64,000 nt of DNA from the NCBI GenBank assembly GCA_038380435.1, contig JAWZYU010000025.1:29364707-29428706 (forward strand), read 5' to 3'. How positions within the stretch are numbered: position 1 is the first letter of the stretch; each line of letters begins with the position of its first letter. The DNA comes from Ryuthela nishihirai. Its lineage: Eukaryota > Arthropoda > Arachnida > Araneae > Heptathelidae. Positions 31,916-42,965 of the stretch are shown one piece after another. The notes under the pieces were generated by a model. That model ran no database searches and was not told where the DNA came from. It was given only the letters and a program-made list of their open reading frames with translations. The translations under genes were made by a program, and so were the position numbers.

Positions 31916-34815
31916 AAACTGTAATGAAATTAGTGAAAGTTTAGTTGAGGTAAAGAGTAAAGAACTAATATAAGTGGAACTGAGGAAAACTGTTAATAAA
32001 CTAGTGAAGTCGAGTTGATGAAAATTGCAAAGAATTTAGTGGTAGTAGAGAAGAGAAAAATATAATTAGTGGAAGTGGAGTTGAAGAAAACTGCAAAGAT
32101 ATAACGTATGTGGAGTTGAGGAAGATGTAAAGAATTTTGTGGAATTGGAGTTGAGAAAAACTCTAGAATTTGGTAGCCGATTAGAAAAACTGAAAAAAAA
32201 AAATGGTGGAATTGAGAAACACTAGAAAGAAACTAATAGCAGTTAAGTTGAAGAGAACAAAGAAATTAGTGATAGTCGAGATGGAACAGAGTACTTATTT
32301 CATAAAGATTTGTTACGGACCAAGCTTAAAACTTTTACATATACTTTTGAAAAATTTAAATTAAGACTAAAACAGTTTTAATTGGATTCAAAACTTGAGT
32401 TCAGTAGATTACATCTTTTTTTTTATTTTTTTTACTGGCTCATTATAGAGTTTAAAGTTTCCAGTTTTTTTTATCAGAACGATAGAAATATTTGTAACCG
32501 AAAAAACGCTAAAAGATTGATGTTCCAATTATTTCTATAGTATATCTTGCTCGTTTAAAATTATTCGTTATACACTAGCGTACTTAAGATGACCATATTC
32601 TCAAAGTAAAAAGGAACTATCATAATCTCTCTTGAGACAAGAATATTGATTGTTATATCGAGAATGGAATTAAAGTAGGCTTATTCTCTGTCCGATAAAC
32701 TTTGACGAAGCTGAGGTGTTTCCTTTTTTTAGTTTAAAACTAAAGCGATAATTAAATTCCTCCTGCTTACTTTTTGCTATGATAAAGGAATTAGCTCTAG
32801 GCATAAAGATTGTTTTTTTAACAAATAATTAATAATTAATTCTCCCGGAATCAAAAGTCTATTTTCAAAAAGAAAGAAAAAAGAAAAAACAGTACATAAT
32901 AATTAACGATTTTCTTTTGCTGATATACATATTACAAGATAAAATTTTCTGTTGCCTAAAGGAAACAACTGAGAGTTTTATAATATTTTGTAAATAGTGT
33001 TTTATTGCTAAGAAACGTTTTTCACTTCAAAAATTGTTTTAAGAGCGTTTTTAAACAATGTTCGTTTGTTGTCTCTTATAACAAAGTTGTCAAAAGTTTT
33101 AGGTTTGCGGAGTTTAACTAAGTACATTTTTTGAGAATTTAATTAGACAATGACAATAAAAGTTAAATAAGACTGTTTAGGAATGGTTTATTTACAAACC
33201 ACTAATTTTTTGCAGCGAACTCCATTTTTTTATTTTTCAATATTGAAGAAGTTATGTTGTCTTAATATTGAAGTCATGATTTTTTTTCCTTTTCATAATA
33301 CCGATGTAATGTTTTCTTTTCATAATAATGAAGTAATGCTTTCTTTTCTCAATATTGAAGTAATGTTTTCTTAACACTGAAGAATTTTTTTTAACTTTGA
33401 ACTTGTTTTCAGTTCTTAATAATGAAGTTATTTTATCTTTTTTACCATATTAAAGAAGTTATGTTCTCGTTTTTTCCACATTAAGAAAGGCTTTTTCGAA
33501 TCAAAGTAAGCTTGTCGTCTTTTATCCACATTAAATAAGTAATGACGTCTTTTTTCCATATTAAAGTTTTTTTACCATGTTAAAAAAAGTTACTCTGCCT
33601 TTTTCCAATATCAAATAATTATGCTCTGATTCGTAACACTGCAAAGCTTTGTTGTCTGTTCTTTTATTACTGAAAAGCTTATTTTGTCTTTCTTTGCCAA
33701 TACTGAAGATCTTCACAGGTTCAGTTTTGCTCAAGAATGCTCCTAGTCAAATGCAGCAAAACTGGCTATTTATAATTCACTTTACATACTTCTCACACAA
33801 CCAACTGGAATTAAAGATTATCACGCTAATTATGAGATCTGAATAAGTCAGTTGCATACTTCCCCGTAGAATCAAGTCAGACATACATGTCGAAGAAAAT
33901 GCCTCAATATTGTTTTCTCCTTTTACTCTTTACTTTAATCGTAATATGCAAGGGAATTATCAAGTATGTTCAAAAGATAAATAGGATTTTTTCTTCTTCT
34001 TTACTTTTGAAAAGTGTAAAAATTTTGTCTTTCGTTCGAATAAAGATAAAAATCACACTGAAGAAATAAAATTGTATCAGTCTTGAATGGAATAGAAAAT
34101 GTTATTTTCATCTCGAATAAGGAATAGCACTTATTTTCTTCATTTTGGATAAAAGTAGATTCAATCCCCCCCCCCCCCCACTTTCATTTCGAATAAAATA
34201 CGAAACTATCTTTGCTCTGATTACATTAAAAAAAGTTTTGTTTTCTAATTTGAAAGTACGAAACTATTTAAATATTCAATTACAGAGAAGAAAAAAAACG
34301 ATTTTCTTATTTCCCAATTAAAGAGTACGAATTATCACTTTCAGTTTGGGAACAAAATAAGAACGGAAATTGTCCCTGTTCAATATGAAGAAAGAGGATA
34401 AATTATCACCCTAATTTTTCGATAAATAGTAAATACTGACGTCCATTTCAAATAAAGAACAGATGAACAGTAATTCTCTTTTAGTATTAGGGATAAAGTT
34501 CTTTTCAGTTAAGGGAAAAGATTTAAACTCTCAGATGTGATGCAGTCACTTTCAAGGGTGGTTATTTGCACTGATTCAGCCTTCGCTGCTATGGAACGAT
34601 ATCTATATTAAATAATGATATTTCTTCTAGTTACCATGATGAACAGATTTATGAAGTGTCATGACATGATTACAAACATAAAACCTTTTGTGAAGTACTA
34701 CGAAGTGAGTATCGTCATCTTTAGAGAAAGTCCATGATAACATTCACACAGGGGACAAATCAAATATTCCGAAAGCATATTTTAAAAAAACCTTTTTCAA
34801 AAATGGAAATTTCTA
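31916..34815. other. AT-rich DNA with degenerate tandem repeats
   Basis: 31,916-32,290 is the decayed end of the 36-bp array. About 33,230-33,720 holds loosely repeated units with ataatgaagtaatgttttctt, and 34,080-34,520 holds another loose series. These look like very old minisatellites. No gene is seen. Confidence 0.45.
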
Positions 34816-34818
34816 TGA

Positions 34819-35063
34819 ATGAATTGAAGTATGTATATTAACTACTAATAAATGTATATTTATTTCAACAAAATGACTTCATTTACAACTAACTCCAGTG
34901 AATACTAAATTATCGTTATAACAAAAGTATATTAAAAGAGAATTGAAGCATGCATATTAACTACTAATAAACTTTATATTTATTTCAACAAAATGACTTC
35001 ATTTACAACAACTCCAGTGAATACTAAATTATCGTTATAACAAAAGTATATTAAAAGAGAAAA
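34819..35063 (+). repeat. Tandem duplication of 122 bp
   Basis: Two adjacent copies starting gaattgaagtatg (34,819) and gaattgaagcatg (34,941) differ by only a few bases and a small indel, so the duplication is recent. Confidence 0.85.
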
Positions 35064-36000
35064 TAATTCTTTTACAATTGATATGAGGTAAAATTACTTT
35101 TAAACTATACATGTCAAGGAAGCCTTCAGCCCCTGAGGAATGAAAAATATTAAGAAAATGATAAAAGTGGCAAGACAGTGTGTTATCAAGCTAAATATTT
35201 GAAAATGCAACACTGGTTTTATCACCTTTATTGCGTGTCTGATATTTTACACACCTCGAAAACTTCCTGTTTATGTAGTAGTTTTTAATAATTTTCGTGA
35301 ATATAAAATAAGATCCATAATCAATAGAACTAATAATGATTTGAAGTGTTTGATGCAGAACAAAGTTTTTCAATTTAATGACCTGTTCTTGAAACCTGTC
35401 CACTCAACATTTCGTATGATACTTCGATACAAGAGTATCTGTCTAGAAGTTAAATTGGATTAAAGTCTTTATCCTATAACTTAATTCACACTTAAACAAA
35501 GAAAATGAAATTAAAGTCTTGATGTAACTGAGAATGTTAATTAGTTTTTACATAGAGTACAACGTTTTCTTTATCAAGCCACAGCTCTACTTTTACATAT
35601 TTAACACATACATCCATACTGTAATACACACAATAGTTTAAGCACCATTCAAATAATAAATGCTTGTTTACTAATTTCATGTCGTGTGGATTTATGAGCA
35701 ATTTTTGAGATAAGGTAACGGTTTTTTTTTTGTTGTACATTGGTTAACGTTATAAAACCTCAACTGAAACAACAACCTGGAATCCTGAGGTGGTACATCT
35801 CTTTCATTACAATATTAAATCATTATAATTTTGTATTAGGTTTCTTGGCTTCTCAGACAAGGAATCTGGGTTCTAGTCAAGGACAGATTAAGGTCCTTCT
35901 AGACACTTTTTGTTTCTTAGGTCCTTTGGTAGACGAATTTTTATGGGTGTTTCGATTCTGATGAGTGATCAAAACTATCTAGAATAATTTTTATCGGACA
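35064..36000. other. Unassigned stretch
   Basis: AT-rich, with no coding pattern or familiar repeat. Confidence 0.4.
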
Positions 36001-36002
36001 GC

Positions 36003-36155
36003 AAAACGGTATATACTTGGTGCGGTATGTATCAGGCCTTAACAACTGACTAACAAAACGGTATATACTTGGTGCGGTATGTATCAGGCCTTAACAACTG
36101 ACTAACAAAACGGTATATACTTGGTGCGGTATGTATCAGGCCTTAACAACTGATT
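36003..36155 (+). repeat. 52-bp unit repeated three times
   Basis: The unit aaaacggtatatacttggtg, cggtatgtatcaggcc, ttaacaactgactaac occurs three times without visible change, the last one partial. Confidence 0.9.
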
Positions 36156-36689
36156 TAATCACTATTTATTCAATAAAAAAACTTTGTAACAATTATTATC
36201 TTACAAAGCTAAAAATGGTCAGTTATTTTTCGTAGCCCCCCCCCCACCACCAGAAAATTTTGTCGTCTTATACTAAATCTCAAATTTGTCTACCTGCTTG
36301 AAATCCAAGATAGTTTTCTTTCTATAATTTTATTTTAGCCCCATATTTTATGTCCGACACTAAAAATAGATTTAAAAATACAACTGTAAAATATCATTCC
36401 ATATTAACTATTTAACGTATAACTCTGTATATGTTGTTAATAATCTGTTGAAATTTCGCGGATAATATTATATATTATCCGCGAAATAAAAATTATATGC
36501 TTTAAAAATAGATACTAAATATGCTTACATTATTGTTGTCAAAGATGATTGATCAGATGTATCCGAGTTTAAGAACACGTCTCTGGATTTTATTAATCTC
36601 TTATTGATTTCATAAATTTACATTTTAAATATTTCTTCCCCTTGGGACTAAGGAATCAACTGCATGATTTTTTGAGGAAATAAATATTG
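36156..36689. other. Unassigned AT-rich stretch
   Basis: Nothing recognisable beyond a short C run at 36,237 and a small palindrome at 36,456-36,486 (tttcgcggataata and complement). Confidence 0.4.
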
Positions 36690-36930
36690 TATTTTTTATA
36701 AAACAAGATAATTTATTGTTAAATATTCCAGCTTCCATAACTTTATAAGTACTAAACGAATATTATTCGGAAAAAAAATCGAGATTTAAATAGGATTGAT
36801 TATGATTTTTATTTTACATTCAGTCACAGTTTTCCCATTAAATGAATATTTTAAATGTTATAGAGCTTCGAAGTTAGATTCCCATTGACTTCTTACATAA
36901 CCTAAACTTCTCTGATATTTTGGTACGGAA
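36690..36930 (+). repeat. Repeat E, copy without insertion
   Basis: This is homologous to the two flanks of the Tigger element at 46,340-47,475. Shared blocks include aatttattg, aatattccagcttc, gatttaaata and ttatagagcttcgaagttag. It therefore preserves the empty target site. Family unknown. Confidence 0.7.
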
Positions 36931-37361
36931 GTGTATCTAAGCGACTAAAAAAATTTAATTTCATTATTTAAATATTTTAATTCCATTGTGTAGGAAAATA
37001 AGGAGATCCGGAAATTAATGGAAGATTCAAGTGTTATATTTTTCTGAATATACTCTTGTACAAAGTATGTAAAATATGTACTAATATGTAAAAATATTGT
37101 GTACAAACTTCTACAGGTTACAATAATGCATGAACTGGAGTGTGACTGTATAAAGGTATCAGTCAGTACACAACGCCTTGAAAATTTATTTATGTGTTAG
37201 ATATATAATATAATCTCACTAATTCGGACACTACTGGATTTTTAGCATTCTATGATTTTTATCTCTTTTTTTTCAAAAAAAAAATAACGTCATATCTCGA
37301 CGTCTACTGATTGGAATAGTTTTTTTTCTGTGCTTCTTGAAATTTAGTGAACGAAGATTGT

Positions 37362-37658
37362 TAGTTGGTTTGGGTAGTTTAACCTCTGAGCGGCACTTTT
37401 TTACACACCATGGGCTAAATGGCCAGGTCACATGGACCCCGATGACTCAGAGAAGGTTGGGGGAGTGGACCCACTAGAACAGCTGTTGAGAGACAGATGG
37501 TAGCCTCACGTCATGGCCATCCAGTGTGTTATTTAACATTCACAGGGTATGGTCTTCGCATATGGAGCGAAGGCTTAACATCCCATCCGACGGACGGCGG
37601 CCTTTCCCAGCCCATCGGTGACCCCTACTGACCGTGGGAAGGGCGGAGAATTTTGCCT
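37362..37658 (-). mobile_element. SINE A, 5'-truncated
   Basis: A minus-strand copy lacking the tRNA head, with an 11-base exact duplication acgaagattgt at 37,351-37,361 and 37,659-37,669. It breaks at almost the same internal position as the copy at 2,019, at the ttttgc/ggagataaa point. Confidence 0.9.
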
Positions 37659-37993
37659 ACGAAGATTGTATCAATGATAATCGGATGATGGAAATGTAAC
37701 ATATTTCAAAACATTTAATAAAGCAATCGTTTCCGACAAATATTTTATTGAGATGAGAAAAAAATTCGATTTCGAGAAACGTTTACCTAATTTAGAGGGA
37801 TACAAATAAGTGAATGAAATGCGTGGAAATGTTTAAAGGTGAAAAAAAAATAGACTCTATTTCAATGATGTGTTTAGTTCTAGTCATAAACAGATCGGAG
37901 GTGGAGTAGAAATGGCGAAGTTACAATACTGTTGTGTCCCTTCCCATTCTTTTCTTTGTATTCAAATTTGTGTTTGAATGCAAAAAATATATA

Positions 37994-38445
37994 CAGGGTG
38001 AATCTGAAAAAGTGGGCAAAACTTTACGGGGTGGTAGAACGCAGCTATACGAGCAATATTCGTCATAGAATGTATGGTCGGAACGCAAACGGCGAGCCGC
38101 TAGGTGGCGTTGGAAATGGTATAAAAGGGTCGGTCCTCGCACCCAACGGCATTTCTACCGTGGATATATCCACTATCCCGCAGGTGTGAAGCCTGCATTA
38201 CAGCTGGCGGCAGCTCTTTTGAGCAATTTCTTTGAGCATGTACCTCAATTACATTCCTGTTAATAAAATGTTTTCTGAAGTATCTCCTCTCCTTCTTGTG
38301 TTCATTCTTTAAATGTGACAGTGGAAAACTACCTTTTAACTTCTCACGGCTTGCGTTCCGACCATACATTCTATGACGAATATTGCTCGTATAGCTGCGT
38401 TCTACCACCCCGTAAAGTTTTGCCCACTTTTTCAGATTCACCCTG
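37994..38445. mobile_element. MITE with 95-bp perfect terminal inverted repeats
   Basis: A 452-bp element starting CAGGGTGAATCTGAAAAAG. By eye the 95-base arms (37,994-38,088 and 38,351-38,445) are identical. The interior has no transposase. Flanks read tata on both sides, consistent with duplication of TA or TATA, so a Tc1/mariner-type origin is possible but unproven. Perfect arms indicate recent mobility. Confidence 0.88.
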
Positions 38446-38755
38446 TATATACATAGATGATTGTGAGTGATTGACTTAATGACTGACTGATGACTCTGTG
38501 ATGTGCAAATGATATAGCCCTGGAAGTTACCGGAAGTAATTCGGATCCTAGAATTCTAATCCGGTGACCTATAAGTAATTCGGATCGCAGTATTCGGGAA
38601 AAAATGCGAAATTTGACCTTCGAAGATCATGGTCAAAATATCACGATCAAATAGAGATAATGTAGGGGTCAAATCCTTAATCTTACGAGCGCTAGAAATG
38701 TAAAAATTGGTGTCTGATCTGAGAGTTCGGGTACTAGATCTCGGAAACGTTACGA
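38446..38755. other. Unassigned stretch
   Basis: Contains an imperfect repeat of gtaattcggatc (38,535 and 38,572) and nothing else recognisable. Confidence 0.35.
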
Positions 38756-38998
38756 AATTTCCTTTCTCCCCACATACCAAGGTCGAATCTAGGGGAGGAA
38801 GGGGAACATATCTTCCCTTCTTTGAGAATGGCAGTAAAAGCAATTGAGACCAAAAATTATCAATCCTGTGCATGTTTAATGCATTTTTCATGGAAATTTT
38901 TAAAAACCTTTAAGACAAAGAAAAAATATCCAGTCTCTAGCCCCCCATTTTATCTATTTCCGCTCCCCACCCCTTTTATTTCTAGATCCGGGCTTAAT
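38756..38998 (+). mobile_element. Family D repeat, short copy
   Basis: It has the D head (ggtcgaatctaggggagg), the middle block (tttaatgcatttttcatgg) and an end at tttctagatccgggctt. The end is roughly complementary to the start, suggesting short terminal inverted repeats. It has no 38-bp array. Confidence 0.55.
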
Positions 38999-38999
38999 A

Positions 39000-39410
39000 C
39001 AACACACACACATTTTGATAAACTTTTAATTTGTTTTTCGTCATATTGTATCCTAATACCATCTGATTAACATTTACTGCGGGGATATGAAAATATTTGC
39101 TTGTTTTTATGAAATACAATTTTTAGAGTATATAATTAATTATGTTCTATAATTCGAAATAGTCGTTCGCACTATTAATCCGAATCAGCGAGATTTTATT
39201 GCCAAATAAATGAATTAGATTATTTACGATGTTTAAAATGTTAAAAGTAAAATTAATGAACTTGACCATTCACGAAAGAGAAAAAAGGATTTGCATAATA
39301 ATAAAAATACGAAAAATAAACTTTTTTTTCTATTCGAATTGAATTTTCCAAACTACAGCAAAAAGCTCAATTTCTGTGCATTATTAATCCATAAATTATA
39401 TAAATAAATT
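39000..39410. other. Unassigned AT-rich stretch
   Basis: No gene or repeat recognised. Confidence 0.4.
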
Positions 39411-39414
39411 AAAA

Positions 39415-39588
39415 AAAGCCGCAAAGGTCTGACAAGAACCTATTAGTTTATACGCCATAGTATAAGGTCTGCGAGGACGGCAGGACCTCAGCAGAAAGAA
39501 AACACAAATATCAAAGTCATAGTTGGGGATCTAACCCAGTTCCCTTTGCTCAGTGGTCAAGCACGCTAACCACTCGGTCACGGCTATA
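39415..39588 (-). mobile_element. SINE B, minus strand
   Basis: A diverged copy ending at the A-box complement (gctaaccactcggtcacgg). Its 3' tail is missing. Confidence 0.8.
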
Positions 39589-40192
39589 AATTATAAAATA
39601 AATGCTCATTTACATATTTATTGTGTAGGTTTTACGGTTTTCTAACTTTCCATCGCAAAAAGGAAACCATTTTCCTTAGTTAACTCGGACCACATTTTGA
39701 TCTTTAATAACAAATCAAAAGTTTCGCTATCATTTTACGATATTTGTATTCGATACCAGGTAGTTTATTTTTTTTTGATACTATTCAAAATATCAAGTTG
39801 GTGTTTCAGTCAGTTGTTTTATTATCGTACATCATAATTACATTAATTCCTCTTCATTTTAGAATTAGCAGACAACAGAATCATTTCAAGGTTCGCAATA
39901 GGAGTGTCTCCAACATTTTTTGACCGTAACAACTGTGAACATTAAATGGGAGAGTTGTTTTTTTCCCCAGTTTAAAAGCTCAGTCAGTTCTGTGAGAAAA
40001 CGTCAACAAACGTTCATATAATGTATCGCAAAAATATTCCATTCTTAGATATTCTTCTTAAAAGTGCGCTTGGAAAATTCAGGCAGAGAGAAAATTCATC
40101 GCTTGAACCTCGTTTCAATTTTCCCCGTTGCCCAAAATGTTTTTCTGTATACGATCATCTTTTTTTAGAAAGTTCACGATTAAAGTCCGAAG
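39589..40192. other. Presumed 3' flank of the receptor gene
   Basis: No ORF of interest. On the minus strand, AATAAA polyadenylation hexamers occur at 39,818-39,823 and 39,764-39,769, about 370-430 bases beyond the receptor stop codon, and could end its mRNA. The plus-strand ORF at 40,021 has no recognisable features. Confidence 0.3.
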
Positions 40193-41476
40193 TTAAGGTC
40201 TTTGAGTGGCGTACTGAGTACCACAAAGCATCCTCTTGAAAGCATTCCTGAAGTCTGGACTGAAGATAGTGTAAATGATAGGATTGAGCAAGGAGTTGGT
40301 GTATCCTAGCCACAACAGAAAGCTGAAGAGATACTCATTCGGTTCGCACGAACTGCAGACAGCCATCAACAAGGCCATGACAAAGAAAGGAAGCCAACAA
40401 CCAACAAACACTCCAGTTATGATCATCAGCGTCTTGGCGGCTTTTCTTTCTCGTTTGGCTTCAGTGGACTCCTTAACATGCTTTTTTTCTCGCTTGGCAA
40501 GCACGAGGAGGCGGCCGACTCCCCCGTGCATCGCCGTGACTCCATTTTCCGAAACTGGGGTCTGTTGTGGCTGCTGCTGTTGTTGTTGTTGAGTGTCGTC
40601 GTTTAGAGCTTCCCCACTTGATGGAGGGGTCGTGTTTTCGCCGCTCTTCTCCACGATGAGCACGGCTTTCGCTCCCGGTCTATGCCGAATGCGTTTTCGA
40701 GCCTGTTTGAAGATGTTCCAATACAGGAGGAGAATAATCACCAGTGGTATATAGAAGCTCATAAAAGTTGCGAAGACTTGGTAGAATACGTTTTGACTCA
40801 CAAGGCATCGCTTCTCTTCTCTGAGTCTCCTCTGGAAATCAGGATCCTTCCATCCGAACAAAGGAGCGAAGGATATGACGAACGATCCCGCCCATACGCT
40901 AGCGATCAGTATGGAAATACGTCTGGGATTGCGTCTCCTGGCGTAATCGACGTTTGTCACTGCCCAGTAGCGATCCACGGCGATGGCGAGAAGATGAAGG
41001 ATAGATGACGTGCAACAGAGCACGTCAAAAGAAGTCCACATCTCGCAGAGTTCAGGGCCAAGGATCCACTCCTTGGTGACCTCATATATGGCACTAAGGG
41101 GCATCACTAGGACGGCGACCATCAGATCGGCGGCGGCCAGAGAGAGGATGAGAGAGTTCCCCACCCCTTTAAGATTCCTCTCGGTAAGGATGGCGAAGAT
41201 GACAAACACGTTTCCGATGATCGTCATCAGGATGAGGATGCCGAGGATGACGGCTGTTATGACGGTGGAGATCGGATCCGTGATCCGTGGGAAGAGCATG
41301 TCCCCGATAGTGAAGTTGGCGTCGTCGTTTTGGGTGTGTTGAGAAGTGCCTGGCAGCGTGGTGGATGTGTTGACCCGATGTGACATGACAGGTAACGGGA
41401 GATTATCCGATACGGCGTGTGAGAAAGGCAACACTGCTCGCCAGATGGCGAGCACTGGCCAAGAGATGTTGCTCAT
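40193..41476 (-). CDS. Serotonin receptor, 5-HT1-like GPCR
   Basis: A complete 427-residue class A amine receptor in the plasma membrane. Ligand is inferred to be serotonin, with coupling to Gi as in the 5-HT1 family. N-glycosylation sites lie at N3, N36 and N54. Seven membrane spans fall at about 70-96, 107-130, 143-168, 187-208, 230-254, 347-372 and 383-404. Key residues are the amine-binding D151, disulphide C144-C224, DRY 168-170, CWLP 360-363 and NPIIY 398-402. The third loop has a glutamine run (296-305, with a proline). The short tail has C418, a likely lipid anchor. Blocks such as PELCEMWTSFDVLCCTSSIL and DRYWAVTN fit 5-HT1 better than octopamine or dopamine receptors. The chosen Met is the first in frame after a stop at 41,555-41,557. 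There is no intron in the coding region. Confidence 0.9.
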   Translation of the reverse strand: MSNISWPVLAIWRAVLPFSHAVSDNLPLPVMSHRVNTSTTLPGTSQHTQNDDANFTIGDMLFPRITDPISTVITAVILGILILMTIIGNVFVIFAILTERNLKGVGNSLILSLAAADLMVAVLVMPLSAIYEVTKEWILGPELCEMWTSFDVLCCTSSILHLLAIAVDRYWAVTNVDYARRRNPRRISILIASVWAGSFVISFAPLFGWKDPDFQRRLREEKRCLVSQNVFYQVFATFMSFYIPLVIILLLYWNIFKQARKRIRHRPGAKAVLIVEKSGENTTPPSSGEALNDDTQQQQQQQPQQTPVSENGVTAMHGGVGRLLVLAKREKKHVKESTEAKRERKAAKTLMIITGVFVGCWLPFFVMALLMAVCSSCEPNEYLFSFLLWLGYTNSLLNPIIYTIFSPDFRNAFKRMLCGTQYATQRP

Positions 41477-41504
41477 GATGACTGGCTTCTGGATTCCTGC
41501 GCTG

Positions 41505-41558
41505 TCACGTGTCGACCTTCGGGATGAAGAGAGAAGAAGCGACTTCCATTGGAATCAT
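41505..41558 (-). other. Upstream ORF in the receptor 5' UTR
   Basis: Seventeen codons, starting at the first bases of the predicted exon (ATGATTCCAATGG) and ending at TGA 41,505-41,507. The ORF is out of frame with the receptor and ends 28 bases before its start codon. Such an ORF could damp or regulate translation. It depends on the splice prediction. Confidence 0.4.
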
Positions 41559-41582
41559 CTGTGGAAGATAGGAAGAAAATTT
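41557..41582 (-). promoter_or_regulatory. Predicted 3' splice site upstream of the receptor
   Basis: On the minus strand a polypyrimidine tract (ttttcttcctatcttccacag) ends in AG at 41,559-41,560, followed by exon sequence ATGATTCC. This is a strong acceptor and suggests a non-coding 5' exon further right, outside what can be identified. Confidence 0.55.
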
Positions 41583-41708
41583 GATTTATCAATTGAAAAT
41601 CAAAAGTACACCTCATCAATAATTTGAGTTCAAATTCTCACTAATATTTTTAATTTTTTCGTGAAATCTATGGAGAAATTACAGGATCATTATACGCAGT
41701 TTATAATA

Positions 41709-42247
41709 ATACTGAGCGGCACTTTTTTTGGACACCATGGACTAAATTGCCAATTCACAAGGACCCTGTAGGCTCAGAGAAGTTTGGGGGAGACGACCCA
41801 TTTGAACAGCTATTGGGAGAGAGATGGTAGCCTCCCGTCAAGGCCATCCAGCGTGTTCTTTAACGTTGGTTAGTTTTACCTCTGAGCGGCACTTTTTTGC
41901 ACACCATGGGCTAAATGGCCAGGTCACAAGGACCCCGAAGGCTCAGAGAAGGTTGGGGGAGGGACCCACTTGGACAGCTATTGGGAGACAGATGGTAGCC
42001 TCCCGTCAAGGCCATCCAGCGTGTTCTTTAACGAGCACAGAGTATGCCTCTCCCGCACACGGAGCCACGGCTTAACGTCACATCCGACGGACGGCGGCCT
42101 TTCAAAGCCCATCGGTGTCCCCTACTGACCGTGGGCAGGGCGGGGAATTTTGCGGAGATAAATCTCAACGCTGACCCAGCTGGGACTCGAACCTGGCAAC
42201 TAGCATATTACGAGCCTGGCGCGCTACCCACTGAGCCACCCCCGCTC
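41709..42247 (-). mobile_element. SINE A: full copy plus a tandem 3' fragment
   Basis: 41,868-42,247 is a nearly complete minus-strand copy with A-box complement ccactgagccaccccc. 41,709-41,867 is an extra 3' part of another copy in the same orientation, broken after ttctttaacg. The arrangement mirrors the dimer at 934-1,475. No target-site duplication is clear. Confidence 0.85.
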
Positions 42248-42496
42248 CCTGTGTGTCTGTGTGAACACAAGAGTCATAAAAACATGAACGTTTACTGCCA
42301 TTGTCAGATCCCCCTCAGATTTCCAAAGGGCATTATTATATTAAGGCGTTCCATTGTAGATATCATATAAATATACGGCTTTTAAGCGTAAGCATTAAGA
42401 ATTTATTTTTGTTTTTTATCCCTTTTATATAGCGTCTTGTAACGTTAGAAATTCATGCGACTTAACGGAATAGAGTTGTACAGTTGCATTCGAAGC
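42248..42496. other. Unassigned stretch
   Basis: No recognised features, apart from tacagttg at 42,479-42,486, which recurs at 42,848 on the far side of the foldback. Confidence 0.35.
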
Positions 42497-42847
42497 GTCA
42501 GCAGCAGGTCAACAATCTTTTTTGTTCCACATCCGGGTGTTATCATCAGGATCATCAGGGTAAGTTCTTTTGAATGTCTTGATTTTTGCCGTAACAGGAA
42601 CACACATAGCAGCTCTATTTTGCAAACAAGATGGATGATATAAACGAGTTAAAAAGTCAAAAAAATTCTTTAGAAGGCGCCGAAAGTTTGACTTTTTAAC
42701 TCGTTTGTTTATATCATCTCTCTTGTTTACAAAATAGAGCTGCTATATGCGTTCCTGTTACAGTAAAAATCAAGATATTCAAAAGAACTTACCCCGTAGA
42801 TAACACCCGGATGTGGAACAAACAAGGACTGTTTGCCTGCTGCTGAC
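42497..42847. mobile_element. 351-bp foldback element
   Basis: The arms 42,497-42,661 and 42,687-42,847 are near-complements of about 160 bases, starting GTCAGCAGCAGG, around a 25-base spacer containing ggcgcc. The octamer tacagttg occurs 10 bases left of the element and directly at its right edge. It may be an imperfect target-site duplication. A transcript would form a long hairpin. Confidence 0.7.
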
Positions 42848-42852
42848 TACAG

Positions 42853-42907
42853 TTGGGTTGTTTTACCTCTGAGCGGCACTTTTTTTGCACACCATGGGCT
42901 AAATGAC
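42853..42907 (-). mobile_element. SINE A terminal fragment
   Basis: Only the last 55 bases of a minus-strand copy (gggttgttttacctctgagc to catgggctaaatg). Confidence 0.75.
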
Positions 42908-42965
42908 TTGGTATGCTTTTGGTATGGTACACGAATATAAGATAGCTTGGAAAAATGGATACTTT

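Noticed and set aside
38100..38441. 113-codon minus-strand ORF
   Set aside because: It lies within the MITE arms and interior; the plus-strand ORF at 37,932 shares the same arm peptide, showing that it comes from the inverted repeat.
40275..41342. Plus-strand ORFs of 105-110 codons over the receptor
   Set aside because: They are antisense shadows of the receptor coding sequence and show no features of their own.
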